A stretch of 64,000 nt of DNA, from positions 1 through 64,000 of the forward strand of contig CAJMLK010000008.1 of assembly GCA_905214305.1 (NCBI GenBank), given 5' to 3'. The notes beneath the pieces were generated by a model. The model was given only the letters and a program-made list of their open reading frames with translations, searched no databases and had not been told where the DNA came from. Below, one piece after another: positions 35,062 through 44,008 of this stretch (the stretch's first letter is position 1; every line of letters starts with the position of its first letter). The position numbers and the translations under genes were made by a program. The DNA comes from an uncultured bacterium. GTDB lineage: Bacteria; Desulfobacterota; Desulfovibrionia; Desulfovibrionales; Desulfovibrionaceae.

Positions 35062-36321
35062 ATGAGCTCGAACGGCTCGCGGCGGGAATTTGCGCCCACC
35101 GACTACAATCTGCGTTTCAGGGACTGCCTGATCGGCGCGCAGATGCTTTTTGTGGCCTTTGGCGCACTGGTGCTGGTGCCCATTCTTACCGGTCTGGACA
35201 GCAACGTGGCCCTGTTTACCGCCGGGGTAGGGACGCTGCTTTTTCAGATATGCACCAGGGGAAAAGTGCCGATTTTTCTGGCATCGTCCTTTGCCTTTAT
35301 TGCTCCCATCATTTACGGGGTGCAGACCTGGGGCGTCGCGCAGACACTGGGCGGGCTGGTCTGTTCCGGTTTTGTCTATTTTATTCTCAGCGGCCTTATC
35401 CGCTGGCGCGGCATTGAAGTTGTTCTGCGTGTGCTGCCGCCGGTGGTAACCGGGCCTGTCATCATGGTCATCGGCCTTATTCTGGCCCCGGTAGCCGTCA
35501 ACATGGCTCTGGGAAAAACCGGTGACGGCGCGGTGCAGCTGGTTCCCGAAGAAATGGCCCTGTGGGTTTCCATGACTTCGCTTCTGGTCACGGTGCTGGT
35601 TTCACTGCTGGGCCGGGGCTTTTTGCGGCTCATGCCCATATTGTGCGGCATCACCGCTGGTTTTATGGTTTCGCTCTATCTGGGGCTGGGCGACTGGACA
35701 AAGATTGCGGCCACCCCCTGGATGAGCCTGCCGCAGTTTACCTTTCCGGAATTTGCCTGGGAACCCATACTCTTTATCATGCCCATCACCCTTGCTCCGG
35801 CCATTGAGCATTTCGGCGACGTGGTCGCCATCAGCTCCATCACCGGGCGCGATTACCTCAAAGATCCCGGCGTCCATGCCACCATGTTCGGTGACGGCGT
35901 GGCGACCATGGCAGCAGGTTTTGTGGGCGGCCCGCCCTGCACCACCTATGCCGAGGTCATCGGCGCGGTAAGCCTGACCCGCGTCTTCAACCCGGCTGTC
36001 ATGACGTGGGCGGCCCTGTGCGCCATTCTGCTTTCTTTCGTGTCCAAGATCGGGGCCTTCTTGTCGTCCATTCCCGTTCCCGTCATGGGCGGCATAATGA
36101 TCCTGCTTTTCGGAGCCATCATGGTGGTCGGACTGAACACGCTGGTGCGCGCCGGAAAAGACCTGATGGAACCGAGAAACATGGTTATCGTGGCGCTTAT
36201 CATTATTTTCGGTGTAGGCGGCATGCAGTTCAGCATCGGTTCTTTCAAACTGGGCGGCATTGGGCTTGCCGCGGTGACGGGCGTGGCCCTCAACCTCTTT
36301 TTGCCGCGCAGCCGCAGTTGA
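35062..36321 (+). CDS. uraA: Uracil:proton symporter
   Basis: Nucleobase transporter (419 aa) of the NCS2 family with 12-14 membrane spans. The motif GGPPCTTYAEVIGAVSLTR and the preceding PAIEHFGDVVAISSITGRDY, including the conserved Glu, are family hallmarks. The chosen ATG at 35062 sits after GAGGCAGGGT. Pairing with upp points to uracil as substrate. Confidence 0.93.
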   Translation: MSSNGSRREFAPTDYNLRFRDCLIGAQMLFVAFGALVLVPILTGLDSNVALFTAGVGTLLFQICTRGKVPIFLASSFAFIAPIIYGVQTWGVAQTLGGLVCSGFVYFILSGLIRWRGIEVVLRVLPPVVTGPVIMVIGLILAPVAVNMALGKTGDGAVQLVPEEMALWVSMTSLLVTVLVSLLGRGFLRLMPILCGITAGFMVSLYLGLGDWTKIAATPWMSLPQFTFPEFAWEPILFIMPITLAPAIEHFGDVVAISSITGRDYLKDPGVHATMFGDGVATMAAGFVGGPPCTTYAEVIGAVSLTRVFNPAVMTWAALCAILLSFVSKIGAFLSSIPVPVMGGIMILLFGAIMVVGLNTLVRAGKDLMEPRNMVIVALIIIFGVGGMQFSIGSFKLGGIGLAAVTGVALNLFLPRSRS

Positions 36322-36424
36322 GGCTCGTGTACGAAGCCCCTGCGTTGCGGCGACAGCCGGTCAACGTGTAAAAAGGGGCAGCACGCAGGATTTGGCAATA
36401 TGCGAATCCGTGCGAACATTCTTC

Positions 36425-36459
36425 AACCCGCCGGGCGGCATGAGGCTGCCCGGCGGGTT
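36425..36459 (+). terminator. Terminator after uraA
   Basis: AACCCGCCGGGC / GCCCGGCGGGTT, 12-bp stem with an 11-nt loop, followed by GTATCTTTT. The rest of 36322-36703 shows no supportable gene. Confidence 0.85.
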
Positions 36460-36703
36460 GTATCTTTTGCGGCAAGCATGCTAGGCTTTTTCACAGGGCC
36501 ACCGGTCGCCGTACGGCTTTTTTGACCGGCGATGCCCAAAAAAACGGTCGGCGCAGGCATCCGCGGTCAGGGCACGTCAAGCGTGCTCCGGCGCTGCTGA
36601 AGCACTTTTTTGAGATTGTACTGATGTTCAGTTTCGTGAATGCGCTGTTGAAACACCGGCTCCTGTTTCAGGGCTGTCATTTAGCCGCAAAAGGAGGCTT
36701 CTC

Positions 36704-36868
36704 ATGGCTGATAAAAAAGGTAAAGACGATTATACAACGTGTCCCGCCTGTTCCGGTACGGGAAAAAATCAGGACAATACGCCGTGCTTTGAATGCAATG
36801 GCACAGGTAAAAAGCAGAACGCCTGCACCGTGCCCGTGGGCGCCGAAAACAGCGGCGTGTGCGACTAG
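36704..36868 (+). CDS. 54-residue DnaJ-type zinc-finger protein
   Basis: A very small protein consisting of one half of a DnaJ cysteine-rich module: CPACSGTG and CFECNGTG, separated by a short linker, with two further Cys near the C terminus. AAAAGGAGG lies 6 nt before the ATG, strong support for translation. It has no J domain. The two CxxCxGxG motifs could hold one zinc ion. Its TAG stop is the start of a palindromic repeat. The function is unknown; similar tiny CxxCxGxG proteins exist in other bacteria. Confidence 0.75.
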   Translation: MADKKGKDDYTTCPACSGTGKNQDNTPCFECNGTGKKQNACTVPVGAENSGVCD

Positions 36869-37017
36869 AGCGGTTTAACTTTGAAAAAGGTGCAGATGCT
36901 CTGCATCATCTGGCGCTGCACGAATGTGCAGTGCGCCACAGCGTGGCGTGGATTCAGCCGGAAAATGCGATTTCCAGCTGAATGAAAGCTTTGAAGTGTG
37001 AAGCAGTTCAAAGTTAA
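36867..37017. repeat. Palindromic repeat, copy 7 (long-range arms)
   Basis: AGAGCGGTTTAACTTTGAA at the left and TTCAAAGTTAA at the right form a long-range inverted repeat, with inner GCAGATGCTCTGCATCATCTGG stems. It directly abuts the preceding gene stop. Confidence 0.6.
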
Positions 37018-37093
37018 TCTTCTCCAGATGTAATGTTCCTGAATCTGGTCGATTCAGCAGGGTGCAGCCCAGAGTTGCATGCATCAGGGTTTG

Positions 37094-37143
37094 CGCACCA
37101 TAATGAAGAACCCCGGCCTTGGCCGGGGTTCTTCATTATGGTG
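37094..37143. terminator. Bidirectional terminator, 24-bp stem
   Basis: GCACCATAATGAAGAACCCC... is perfectly complementary to the other arm around a two-base centre. It lies between the plus-strand zinc-finger gene and the minus-strand lipoprotein gene. Confidence 0.85.
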
Positions 37144-37195
37144 CAATGGGGCAAGCACCGCCAGCGCGGGGCATGCGCGGCGTAGTGCACGGTGT

Positions 37196-37906
37196 TTACA
37201 GGCTGCGCTCTTCAAGGCCGCCAGTGGCCCCGCCTTTTTTGGGCGGTTCGGTTACGGGTTGCAGGCCCGGCACGACGTCGTGCACTTCGGTGGGCGGCGC
37301 AAGCGGATTGGAGGCAGTCCTTTCAATAATCTTGCTGTCGCGCACAAAGATGGTGCAGGACAGGCCAAAGCATTCATTGATGGCGGCCACGGTTCCCTTG
37401 AGCGTTTCCTGATCATTCAGCGGCGGGGGAACCAGAAGGTAATAGGTGCGCGTACGTCCGCCCATGCGCGGCTCAACGGTGCAGGCCACGATCCATTCAT
37501 CCTGCCCGTCACCGTTCCAGTCCGCAATTGCCACCATGTTGACAGTGACGGTTTGCGTGACATGCCTGATGCGGAAGCCGTTGTCCCAGTGGGTGACGCG
37601 GCTGTCGGGCTGCACGGTGGCGGCAAAGGTATTGCCCAGATACACGTCGTGACTTGTCTCGCCGGTCATGAAAGAGGGAGAAAGCCGACGAAAGAGTGTT
37701 TCGCCATAATTTTTATAGCCCGCAAAAGACATGGGGGCCACGTAAGAGCCTTTGTCATCCAGCAGACTGCGGGCTTGAAGTTCTTTGGGCATGGCACGGG
37801 CCATGCGGATGAATTGATCTTTTTCCACCACAACCACGGGGCGGGTGGAGCAGCCGAAAAGCAGAACGCCCAGACAGAGCAGGGCGCAATAACGCGTGAT
37901 AGGCAT
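37196..37906 (-). CDS. Putative lipoprotein
   Basis: 236 residues with a lipoprotein signal: MPITRYCALLCLGVLLFGC, with lipobox LFGC. The mature part contains a short DWNGDGQDEW motif like FG-GAP or calcium-binding repeats, and ends in a Pro-rich tail. I do not recognise the family. AGGAG lies 12 nt before the chosen ATG; an upstream ATG at 37939 would give an unlikely signal peptide. It is a single gene behind a terminator. Confidence 0.75.
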   Translation of the reverse strand: MPITRYCALLCLGVLLFGCSTRPVVVVEKDQFIRMARAMPKELQARSLLDDKGSYVAPMSFAGYKNYGETLFRRLSPSFMTGETSHDVYLGNTFAATVQPDSRVTHWDNGFRIRHVTQTVTVNMVAIADWNGDGQDEWIVACTVEPRMGGRTRTYYLLVPPPLNDQETLKGTVAAINECFGLSCTIFVRDSKIIERTASNPLAPPTEVHDVVPGLQPVTEPPKKGGATGGLEERSL

Positions 37907-38086
37907 GGTGACAGTTTTCTCCTGGCGGAGTTTTGACATGAAGCCGGGGTATGCGGCAATGCAGCCTTTGTATGCGTACGCCGAAGCCTTGTAAAGTGGG
38001 TTGCCCTGTCATTTCGGTCCGCATGGTATGGTATCTGCATATTTTCTACAGGCTGCCCCATTCATGTTTCAAGCCAAGGAAAAACC

Positions 38087-39310
38087 ATGCCCGAAGCCCT
38101 GTATATCGAAATGCCCCCGCGAAAAGGCGGCAAAAAATCCCTGTGGCTGCGCCTGTTGCCGCTATGGGCGCTGGTGCTGCTGCTTTTGGGCGGCGTCTGG
38201 CTGTGGCTGGTTCAGGGGCGCATAGCTAGCGACCGTGCCTTTCTTGACGCCATGGTGCATGTGGTTGCGCCGGAATTTTCCGCACCTGTGGAAGGTTTTT
38301 TTGTGCGCGAGGGCGACAGCGTGCGCCGTGGTCAACCCTTGTTGCGACTGAATGCCCGTGCCTATCAGGATAGACTTGCTGAGGCCGGTCGTGAGGGCGC
38401 GGCCCTGCGGGGCATGTCCGGGCAGCCTTCCGGGCCGCCCACGATGGAAGAAGCCGCCGCCCGGCTCAAGGCCGCGCAAGATGCCGAACAGGACATGGTG
38501 CGCCGTCTGGCCCTTGCCCGTAACGAAGAGGCCGCCAGCCTGCGCATGCAGCAGGACAGCGTGGCCTTGCACGTACGGCTGCAACTGGATTTGCGCTCCC
38601 TTGACGCGCAGGGTGGTGAGCGGTCCGTGGGAAAAAGCAGGTATGCCGCAGCCGTAAAGGCTGAATCGCAGGCGCGCGGGCAGATGGAGATGTCCAGAAC
38701 CGCATACGAAGAAACCAGCCGCATGCGCGCTGCGCTGGAGCAGGAGCTGGGTCGTATCCGGCAGGAAATGCTGCGCTACAAGCAGATGGCTTCGCGTCAG
38801 CGCTATGCACCGCTGCCCGCAGGCAGCGCCCGCAAGGGGCAGGAACATTCGCCGGTGGACGCCAGCCTGTACGCGCCTGTTGATGGTCGCGTGCTGCGCA
38901 TCACGGGTGTTGCCGGGCAGATGGCACGAAGCGGCGAAGCCCTTGTGCTGCTTTTGCCGGAAGGGGCGTCAGTATCGGAAAATTACTGGATGCTCGCCTA
39001 CTTTCCGCAAGACAGGGCCGGGGCCATCATGCCCGGGCAGCCCTGCCGCATGGAACTGGAAGATGGTCAGGTATTGCGCGGGGTGGTGGTTGACATGTTT
39101 GCGCCACAGGCGTTGCCCGGCGGCCAGCAGGAGCAGCCGCGCGGTGAGGGCGTTCAGGGCGGCCGGAATCAGAAAAACGGGGCATCTGCGGCATTGCATG
39201 TGCCGGTGCGCATCAGCGTGGAGCCGGGCGACAAGGCTCTGCCGCCGCCGGGCACACAGGCCCGGTGCGTGGTATTTACGCACGATTTGTGGGGATTTTA
39301 CGGCTTTTGA
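38087..39310 (+). CDS. HlyD-type membrane fusion protein
   Basis: Periplasmic adaptor (407 aa) of a secretion or efflux system. One membrane span at residues 22-43 (LLPLWALVLLLLGGVWLWLV) is followed by a lipoyl half-motif (VSAPVEGFFVREGDSVRRGQPLLRL type), a long coiled coil of about 100-225 and the second lipoyl half (LYAPVDGRVLRITGVAGQMARSGEALVLL). No ABC, MFS or TolC partner is adjacent, so it is an orphan here. AAGGAAAAACC precedes the ATG. The TGA stop lies within a palindromic repeat. Confidence 0.82.
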   Translation: MPEALYIEMPPRKGGKKSLWLRLLPLWALVLLLLGGVWLWLVQGRIASDRAFLDAMVHVVAPEFSAPVEGFFVREGDSVRRGQPLLRLNARAYQDRLAEAGREGAALRGMSGQPSGPPTMEEAAARLKAAQDAEQDMVRRLALARNEEAASLRMQQDSVALHVRLQLDLRSLDAQGGERSVGKSRYAAAVKAESQARGQMEMSRTAYEETSRMRAALEQELGRIRQEMLRYKQMASRQRYAPLPAGSARKGQEHSPVDASLYAPVDGRVLRITGVAGQMARSGEALVLLLPEGASVSENYWMLAYFPQDRAGAIMPGQPCRMELEDGQVLRGVVVDMFAPQALPGGQQEQPRGEGVQGGRNQKNGASAALHVPVRISVEPGDKALPPPGTQARCVVFTHDLWGFYGF

Positions 39311-39334
39311 GCAATTTCAAAGTGAAATTGCTCT
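39308..39334. repeat. Palindromic repeat, copy 8 (near-perfect core)
   Basis: TGAGCAATTTCAAAGTGAAATTGCTCT; one of the most regular copies in the window. It overlaps the HlyD-like stop codon. Confidence 0.88.
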
Positions 39335-39493
39335 GGCGGATGCGGCGGCCTGAGAGCCGCAAGAGCAAGGCATGCTCACGGAAACAGAGAGGCCCGGCCT
39401 TTTGCCACGTACGTGTCGCGGTTATGTACACGTTCATTGCAAAAGGCCGGGCTTTGCGATTTTTGTTCACACGGCTGCTGAAAAGCAGTGTCT

Positions 39494-39618
39494 AGAGCAT
39501 TTAACACTTGAAATGCTCGCTTAAGGCAGGCAAAAGCCTGCCTTCTCGCATTTCGTGGCAAGGATTTTCAAGAAAATCCTTGCAGAGCAGTTAACTCATT
39601 TCATTCGTTAACTGCTCT
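39494..39618. repeat. 125-nt four-hairpin element, copy B
   Basis: Inverted relative to 8385-8509, same length, about 96% identical. On the minus strand its first bases AGAGC complete the TAG stop of the YcaO gene. Confidence 0.88.
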
Positions 39619-41359
39619 ATCCCTGCGTATCAAGCTGCTCCAGATGCCGGCGGGCAAAATCAAGGCCGGGGTCCAGCTCCAGAGCTGCCGACAGGTGGCG
39701 GCGGGCTTCTTCATTTTTGCCCATAAACTTTTCACACAGGCCAAGATTGGCAAGGTCCATGGCCGAGCCTTTGTCCACGCGCAGCACGGCGGCAAAGGCC
39801 GCTGCCGCTGCTTCGTAATCACCGGTTTTAAAGCGCGCTACGCCAAGCAGGTTGCCGTATTCCTTCATTTCCGGGCACAGCCTCACCGCTTCGGCCAAAG
39901 CGGGTATGGATTCGGCCCAACGCCCTTCAAGGGTGCCGGTATAGCCCAGATAAAAGGCTGCCAGCGCCTGGGCATCCGCATCGGGCTGCAAGGGCAGGGC
40001 CTGGGCGAAAAAGGCACGGGCGCTGTCCCTGTCTTCGGCCCGCAGGGCAAGCATGCCCTGAAAAAAGGGCAGAAAATGCGCGTCGGGGTAGCACTCTTCA
40101 AGTACGCGCAGGCCCTCGGCAGCAGTGGGAGCGTCAGCTTCTTCCACCAGCTTGCGGCCCACAAAAAGCCCCAGGCTCTGGTTGCGGTCACGCTCTCTGA
40201 AGGCCATGCCGGGTATGATATTGTAATGGGCCGGAATGCCCAGACGCGGATGCGTGGTTTCCACCGCATACATGGTCAATGGGCGGATGCCTTTCAGGGC
40301 CGCAAGCAGTTCCTGTCTGATGTCGCCGTTTTCCACCGTGGGCAGGCTTTCAAGGCTGACGGCGGGGCCATCAAGCAGCCATGCGGCTTCTTCAGGCGTG
40401 TTGAATTTGGGCAGGCCGGACGCCTCGTAGCAGGCATTGGTGCAAAAATCTCCGGCAAGCTGGGCCACCTCGGTCACCGCGCGAATGGCGGCCTTGGCCG
40501 GAGATGCGGCAGTGCCCGCCGTGAATACGATTTCTGAACTCTGGCCGAGGGTGGCCGGGTCCCAGGCTATGGCCGCCACTGTGGGCAGGGGCATGCCGAG
40601 GGAAAAATCCTTGAGCACCAGATGGACGCCTTCGCGCGCAAAGGCATCTATCAGCTGGCGGAGCACCGGATCATCGCAGGTGGCGGTATCGATAGTGGGG
40701 GTGGCGAGATGCCCGCGGTCCACAAGGCAGCACACATGGCGCTCAATCAGTTCGCTCAGCCCCTGAAGCAGCGACTCTTCAGGACTGTTGCCCGCAGAGG
40801 TTCCGTTGAATTCGCCCAGCAGCTTGAACCAGTCCAGCGGCAGCCACACTGTGGCTTCGTCTGGCAGACGCGTGGCCGGATAAAAATTCCAGCTTATAAG
40901 GTTCAGCACGCGCCGGGCCTTGTTTTCATCAAGGTCCTCACTGACGGAGCGCAGCATTTCAGCAAGCGGAATCAGGGCGCTGCCAAAGCGTTCTTCGGCT
41001 TCGCTCCACGTGGCCCGTTCCATATGGGGCCGCACCTGCCAAAAGTTGAAGAACGCATAGCGCTCCATAAGTTCCATAAGGGCAGACGCTTCGGCCTGCT
41101 CGGGGGACGAGCCTTTGCCCATCTGCTTGCGCGTGGGCATGATGCGTCGGGCATCGGCCCCGCATATGCTGAGAAAAACCGGAATGCCCAGTCGGCCAAT
41201 GTCCACCCTTTTGGTGTCGGCAAGAATGTCCAGATCGGCCACAGTCAACCGCTGGCGCACCCGGGCGATGGTTTGCGGCGGGCTCATGGTTTTGTCCAGA
41301 TCGCGGGTATAGCCCTTGGGGCAGGGGGCCAGATGTATGCGGGGCAGATGTGTGTTCAT
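39617..41359 (-). CDS. YcaO-domain protein with C-terminal TPR repeats
   Basis: 580 residues. Residues 25-400 are a YcaO domain, the ATP-using cyclodehydratase/thioamide fold. Its Glu-rich signature pairs are visible as SPEQAEASALMELMERY near 85 and GTSAGNSPEESLLQGLSELIERH near 190. Residues 440-575 are tetratricopeptide repeats (LPLQPDADAQALAAFYLGYTG, SAMDLANLGLCEKFMGK). No E1-like, TfuA or precursor-peptide gene is near. It is co-translated with the upstream methyltransferase through an ATGA overlap. The substrate is unknown; ribosomal-protein or peptide modification are possibilities. Confidence 0.85.
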   Translation of the reverse strand: MNTHLPRIHLAPCPKGYTRDLDKTMSPPQTIARVRQRLTVADLDILADTKRVDIGRLGIPVFLSICGADARRIMPTRKQMGKGSSPEQAEASALMELMERYAFFNFWQVRPHMERATWSEAEERFGSALIPLAEMLRSVSEDLDENKARRVLNLISWNFYPATRLPDEATVWLPLDWFKLLGEFNGTSAGNSPEESLLQGLSELIERHVCCLVDRGHLATPTIDTATCDDPVLRQLIDAFAREGVHLVLKDFSLGMPLPTVAAIAWDPATLGQSSEIVFTAGTAASPAKAAIRAVTEVAQLAGDFCTNACYEASGLPKFNTPEEAAWLLDGPAVSLESLPTVENGDIRQELLAALKGIRPLTMYAVETTHPRLGIPAHYNIIPGMAFRERDRNQSLGLFVGRKLVEEADAPTAAEGLRVLEECYPDAHFLPFFQGMLALRAEDRDSARAFFAQALPLQPDADAQALAAFYLGYTGTLEGRWAESIPALAEAVRLCPEMKEYGNLLGVARFKTGDYEAAAAAFAAVLRVDKGSAMDLANLGLCEKFMGKNEEARRHLSAALELDPGLDFARRHLEQLDTQG

Positions 41360-42078
41360 GGGCGCTCCAAAATCAGGATGCTGTATACGCGGCGTTGCTC
41401 TTCGCCGTTGTCGTCGCTGGCTTTGACGCCGACGCGGCCCTCGATGACCTTGAACGTTTTTGCCGCCAGCTTGGCAAAATGCGGTTTGGCGCGGGCCATG
41501 TCTGTGCAGAACAGGGCCTTGCCGCCGGGGGCCAGGTGACGGTCTACAAATTTCACCAGAGGTCTGTGCAGATCGTCAAGGTAAAGGATTTCCGAGGCGG
41601 CCATAAGGTCAAATCCCCCGGCAAAGCGCGGGTCGCGCCCCGGAGCTGTCACGTCAACACGGGCGACCTCGATGATGTCCTGAAGATTGTTGCGCAGCAC
41701 GTTGGCTTTGGCAAATCTCAGGGCCTCGTCCACCACGTCGCTGGCCACCACACGGCTGAAGCCGTAGCGGGCGGCCACAAGGCTGAGCACTCCGCAGCCC
41801 GCGCCCAGCTCCAGCAGGCTCTTGCCCTGCGGATCATACTTGCGCAGCAGACGGCCAAGCACGAAAGAGCCGGGCCAGACCTTGGCCCACAGGGGCAGAT
41901 CCTTGAGTGGATCACGGATGGCGCGCTTTTGCAGCAGCTTGTCGAGATGCGACTGCATGTTGTTGATGGATAAAATATGCAGGGGATTTTCATCAACCTG
42001 CAACGGCTCGAAATCCACATCAAAATCGGCGCGGATCACGGCGAGAATATTGTCGAGTTCTTCCGTGCTTGTCGGCAT
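41356..42078 (-). CDS. Class I SAM methyltransferase next to YcaO
   Basis: 240 residues with SAM motif I LLELGAGCGVLSLVAARYG, followed by VVASDVVDEAL and SEILYLDDLHRPLVKF. This pattern resembles the METTL21/ETFB-lysine or nicotinamide N-methyltransferase-like group, which often acts on proteins. Its stop overlaps the YcaO start (ATGA), so the two likely work together. It is divergent from prmA, another protein methyltransferase. Confidence 0.8.
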   Translation of the reverse strand: MPTSTEELDNILAVIRADFDVDFEPLQVDENPLHILSINNMQSHLDKLLQKRAIRDPLKDLPLWAKVWPGSFVLGRLLRKYDPQGKSLLELGAGCGVLSLVAARYGFSRVVASDVVDEALRFAKANVLRNNLQDIIEVARVDVTAPGRDPRFAGGFDLMAASEILYLDDLHRPLVKFVDRHLAPGGKALFCTDMARAKPHFAKLAAKTFKVIEGRVGVKASDDNGEEQRRVYSILILERP

Positions 42079-42556
42079 GTATTTTCCTTAAAAACGAAGA
42101 TTAGAGCAGGGCTGAAATATCCATCCGCCAACGCGAATTTCTGCAAAATCCGTATCATGAGCCGCGCCCCGCGTGTGCGGTTGGCCGGGCTTGCGCCCTC
42201 GGGCCGCCCCCACGTTGAAAGCGGACGGTCATGCCATGCCGCAGGGCAAAGGTATTTCGACCGGGACAACGAAAAATGCTACGCAACAAGGGCAGCAGGG
42301 ATGCTTCGCCGTTACGCGGGCATTCATCGTGAGCATGCGTTGTTGGCGGAGTGCAAATTATCTTTTTACTAAGAATCTTCGTGCATGGCAACGTGCAATC
42401 TGCCGTGAAGGCGCGCACCGGGCCATGCGTGGCTTTGCGCCCGCAGGGAAGGAGAAGGCCCTGCGGCCCTGCCGCCTTGCACGCCCTCGACCACAGGAAA
42501 AAAATCTGGCATGCTGGCCTGACTTTTCGGTCTGTTACAGCAAAAGAGACGCAATC
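42079..42556. other. Divergent intergenic stretch
   Basis: 478 nt between the methyltransferase and prmA. It contains a weak half-copy of the repeat at 42103 (AGAGCAGGGCTGAAATATCCATCCGCC). No supportable gene; it should hold both promoters. Confidence 0.4.
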
Positions 42557-43405
42557 ATGAAGAAGATTTTTCAGCTTGAAATTATTGTGGGTGAAGACGC
42601 CTATGATCAGGCCCTTGGCCTGCTGACTCTGGAAGTGCCTTTCGGTTGGGAGGAAGAAAGCCTGCCCACCGGCGAAAGCCGTTTTCGTGTGCACTGCGAA
42701 AACGCCGATTTTATCCAAAACCTGCGCAGCGCTTTTGAGGCACGTCTGCCCGGGGCCAGATGCACGGTGCAAAGCCTTGAAGAGCAGGACTGGGTGGCCG
42801 CGTGGAAGCAGTTTTTTACTCCTGTGCCCTGCGGACGGCGCTTTGTTGTTCTGCCCCCCTGGCTGGCGGACAGTGAGGATTTTCCCGACCGCGTCAAGGT
42901 GCTCATCGAGCCTAAAAGCGCCTTCGGTACAGGCCATCACGCCACCACCGCCCTGTGCCTCATGGTGCTGAGCGACCTGCTGGACGCGGGGCGGGTATCC
43001 CCCGGCGAAAGCTTTCTTGACCTCGGTACAGGTTCCGGTGTGCTCGGCATTGCCTGCTGCAAAAGCGGCTTGCGGGGCGAAGGGCTGGACATTGATTCTC
43101 TGGCTGTGGACAACGCTCTGGAGAACCGCACGCTCAATCAGGTAGAAGAATTTGCCGTGGGGCAGGGCAGCATAGATGCCGTGCCGGGTAAAACCTATGA
43201 TCTTGTGCTGGCGAACATTCTGGCCCGGCCTCTCATTGAGCTTGCTCCGCTTATTGTGCAGGCGTGCAAACCCGGTGCGTGCCTTGTGCTTTCAGGGCTG
43301 CTGGAAATTCAGGCCGACAGTGTGGAAGCAGCCTACACTGCCCAGTGCCTGCCCAGGCCCCGGCGTGTGCTGGACGGCGAGTGGTGCGCGCTGGTGTGGG
43401 ACTAG
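42557..43405 (+). CDS. prmA: Ribosomal protein L11 methyltransferase
   Basis: Trimethylates ribosomal protein L11. The 282-residue protein has the N-terminal recognition domain (MKKIFQLEIIVGEDAYDQALG) and a C-terminal methyltransferase with IEPKSAFGTGHHATTALCL, SFLDLGTGSGVLGIACCKSG and the catalytic-type LANILARPL. The ribosome site is weak (AAAGAGAC). A small membrane-protein gene follows 3 nt later. Confidence 0.93.
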   Translation: MKKIFQLEIIVGEDAYDQALGLLTLEVPFGWEEESLPTGESRFRVHCENADFIQNLRSAFEARLPGARCTVQSLEEQDWVAAWKQFFTPVPCGRRFVVLPPWLADSEDFPDRVKVLIEPKSAFGTGHHATTALCLMVLSDLLDAGRVSPGESFLDLGTGSGVLGIACCKSGLRGEGLDIDSLAVDNALENRTLNQVEEFAVGQGSIDAVPGKTYDLVLANILARPLIELAPLIVQACKPGACLVLSGLLEIQADSVEAAYTAQCLPRPRRVLDGEWCALVWD

Positions 43406-43408
43406 ACT

Positions 43409-43786
43409 GTGGCGGGCGGCATGGCTGTTTTGCCTGCTGAAGGCATGCTTGCCGCCGCGAATGGCAGCTTGGGCGTTGTGGCGGCGGGCCAGCCGGTGAT
43501 CTGGCTGCCGCCGGACAGCGCCTTTTTTTGGACATGGGGCCTCATGCTGGCCCTGGGAGCGGCTGTTCAGCTTTTCGGATTGTTGTCGCGGCGCAGGCTT
43601 TTCCTGAGTGCCGGAGCATGCCTTGTGTGCGCTGCGGCCCTGCTGGACCGCGACCCCACCCTGTTTGTGGGGCAGCTTTTGCTGCTTGCGGGTCTTTTCT
43701 GGCTGTGTGCCCCTGCTGTTCAGGGCCCGCCGTTCGGCATGACGCAGACATCGAACACGGCAACAGAGAAAAGGTCCGGGATGTAA
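43409..43786 (+). CDS. Small membrane protein, unknown
   Basis: 125 residues, probably starting with GTG at 43409 (an ATG at 43421 is the alternative). Two or three membrane segments (AFFWTWGLMLALGAAVQLFGLL, LFLSAGACLVCAAALL, LFVGQLLLLAGLFWLC). No family recognised. The close spacing to prmA suggests translational coupling. Confidence 0.55.
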   Translation: MAGGMAVLPAEGMLAAANGSLGVVAAGQPVIWLPPDSAFFWTWGLMLALGAAVQLFGLLSRRRLFLSAGACLVCAAALLDRDPTLFVGQLLLLAGLFWLCAPAVQGPPFGMTQTSNTATEKRSGM

Positions 43787-44008
43787 GCCTTTTCTCATGA
43801 TCTGCGCTGGCTTGGGCGGGGCATGGGGAGAATCCGTGCGCCGCTGCAAGCGTCCCCCCCCCTGTTTCCGCTTATCCATGCCGCTTTTTGCTGCTTCCGC
43901 ATGGCGCGGCGCAGGAATGCTGTGGCCGGGGCCTGTCTGGCAGTTTTCGTTGCCGCTGTTCGTGCGCCTGCTGCTTGTGCCTGCATGTTGTGCGGACAGC
44001 AGGCGGCA

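Noticed and set aside
42155..42940. Long minus-strand open frame opposite prmA
   Set aside because: It is the shadow of prmA in a GC-rich genome and has no protein character.
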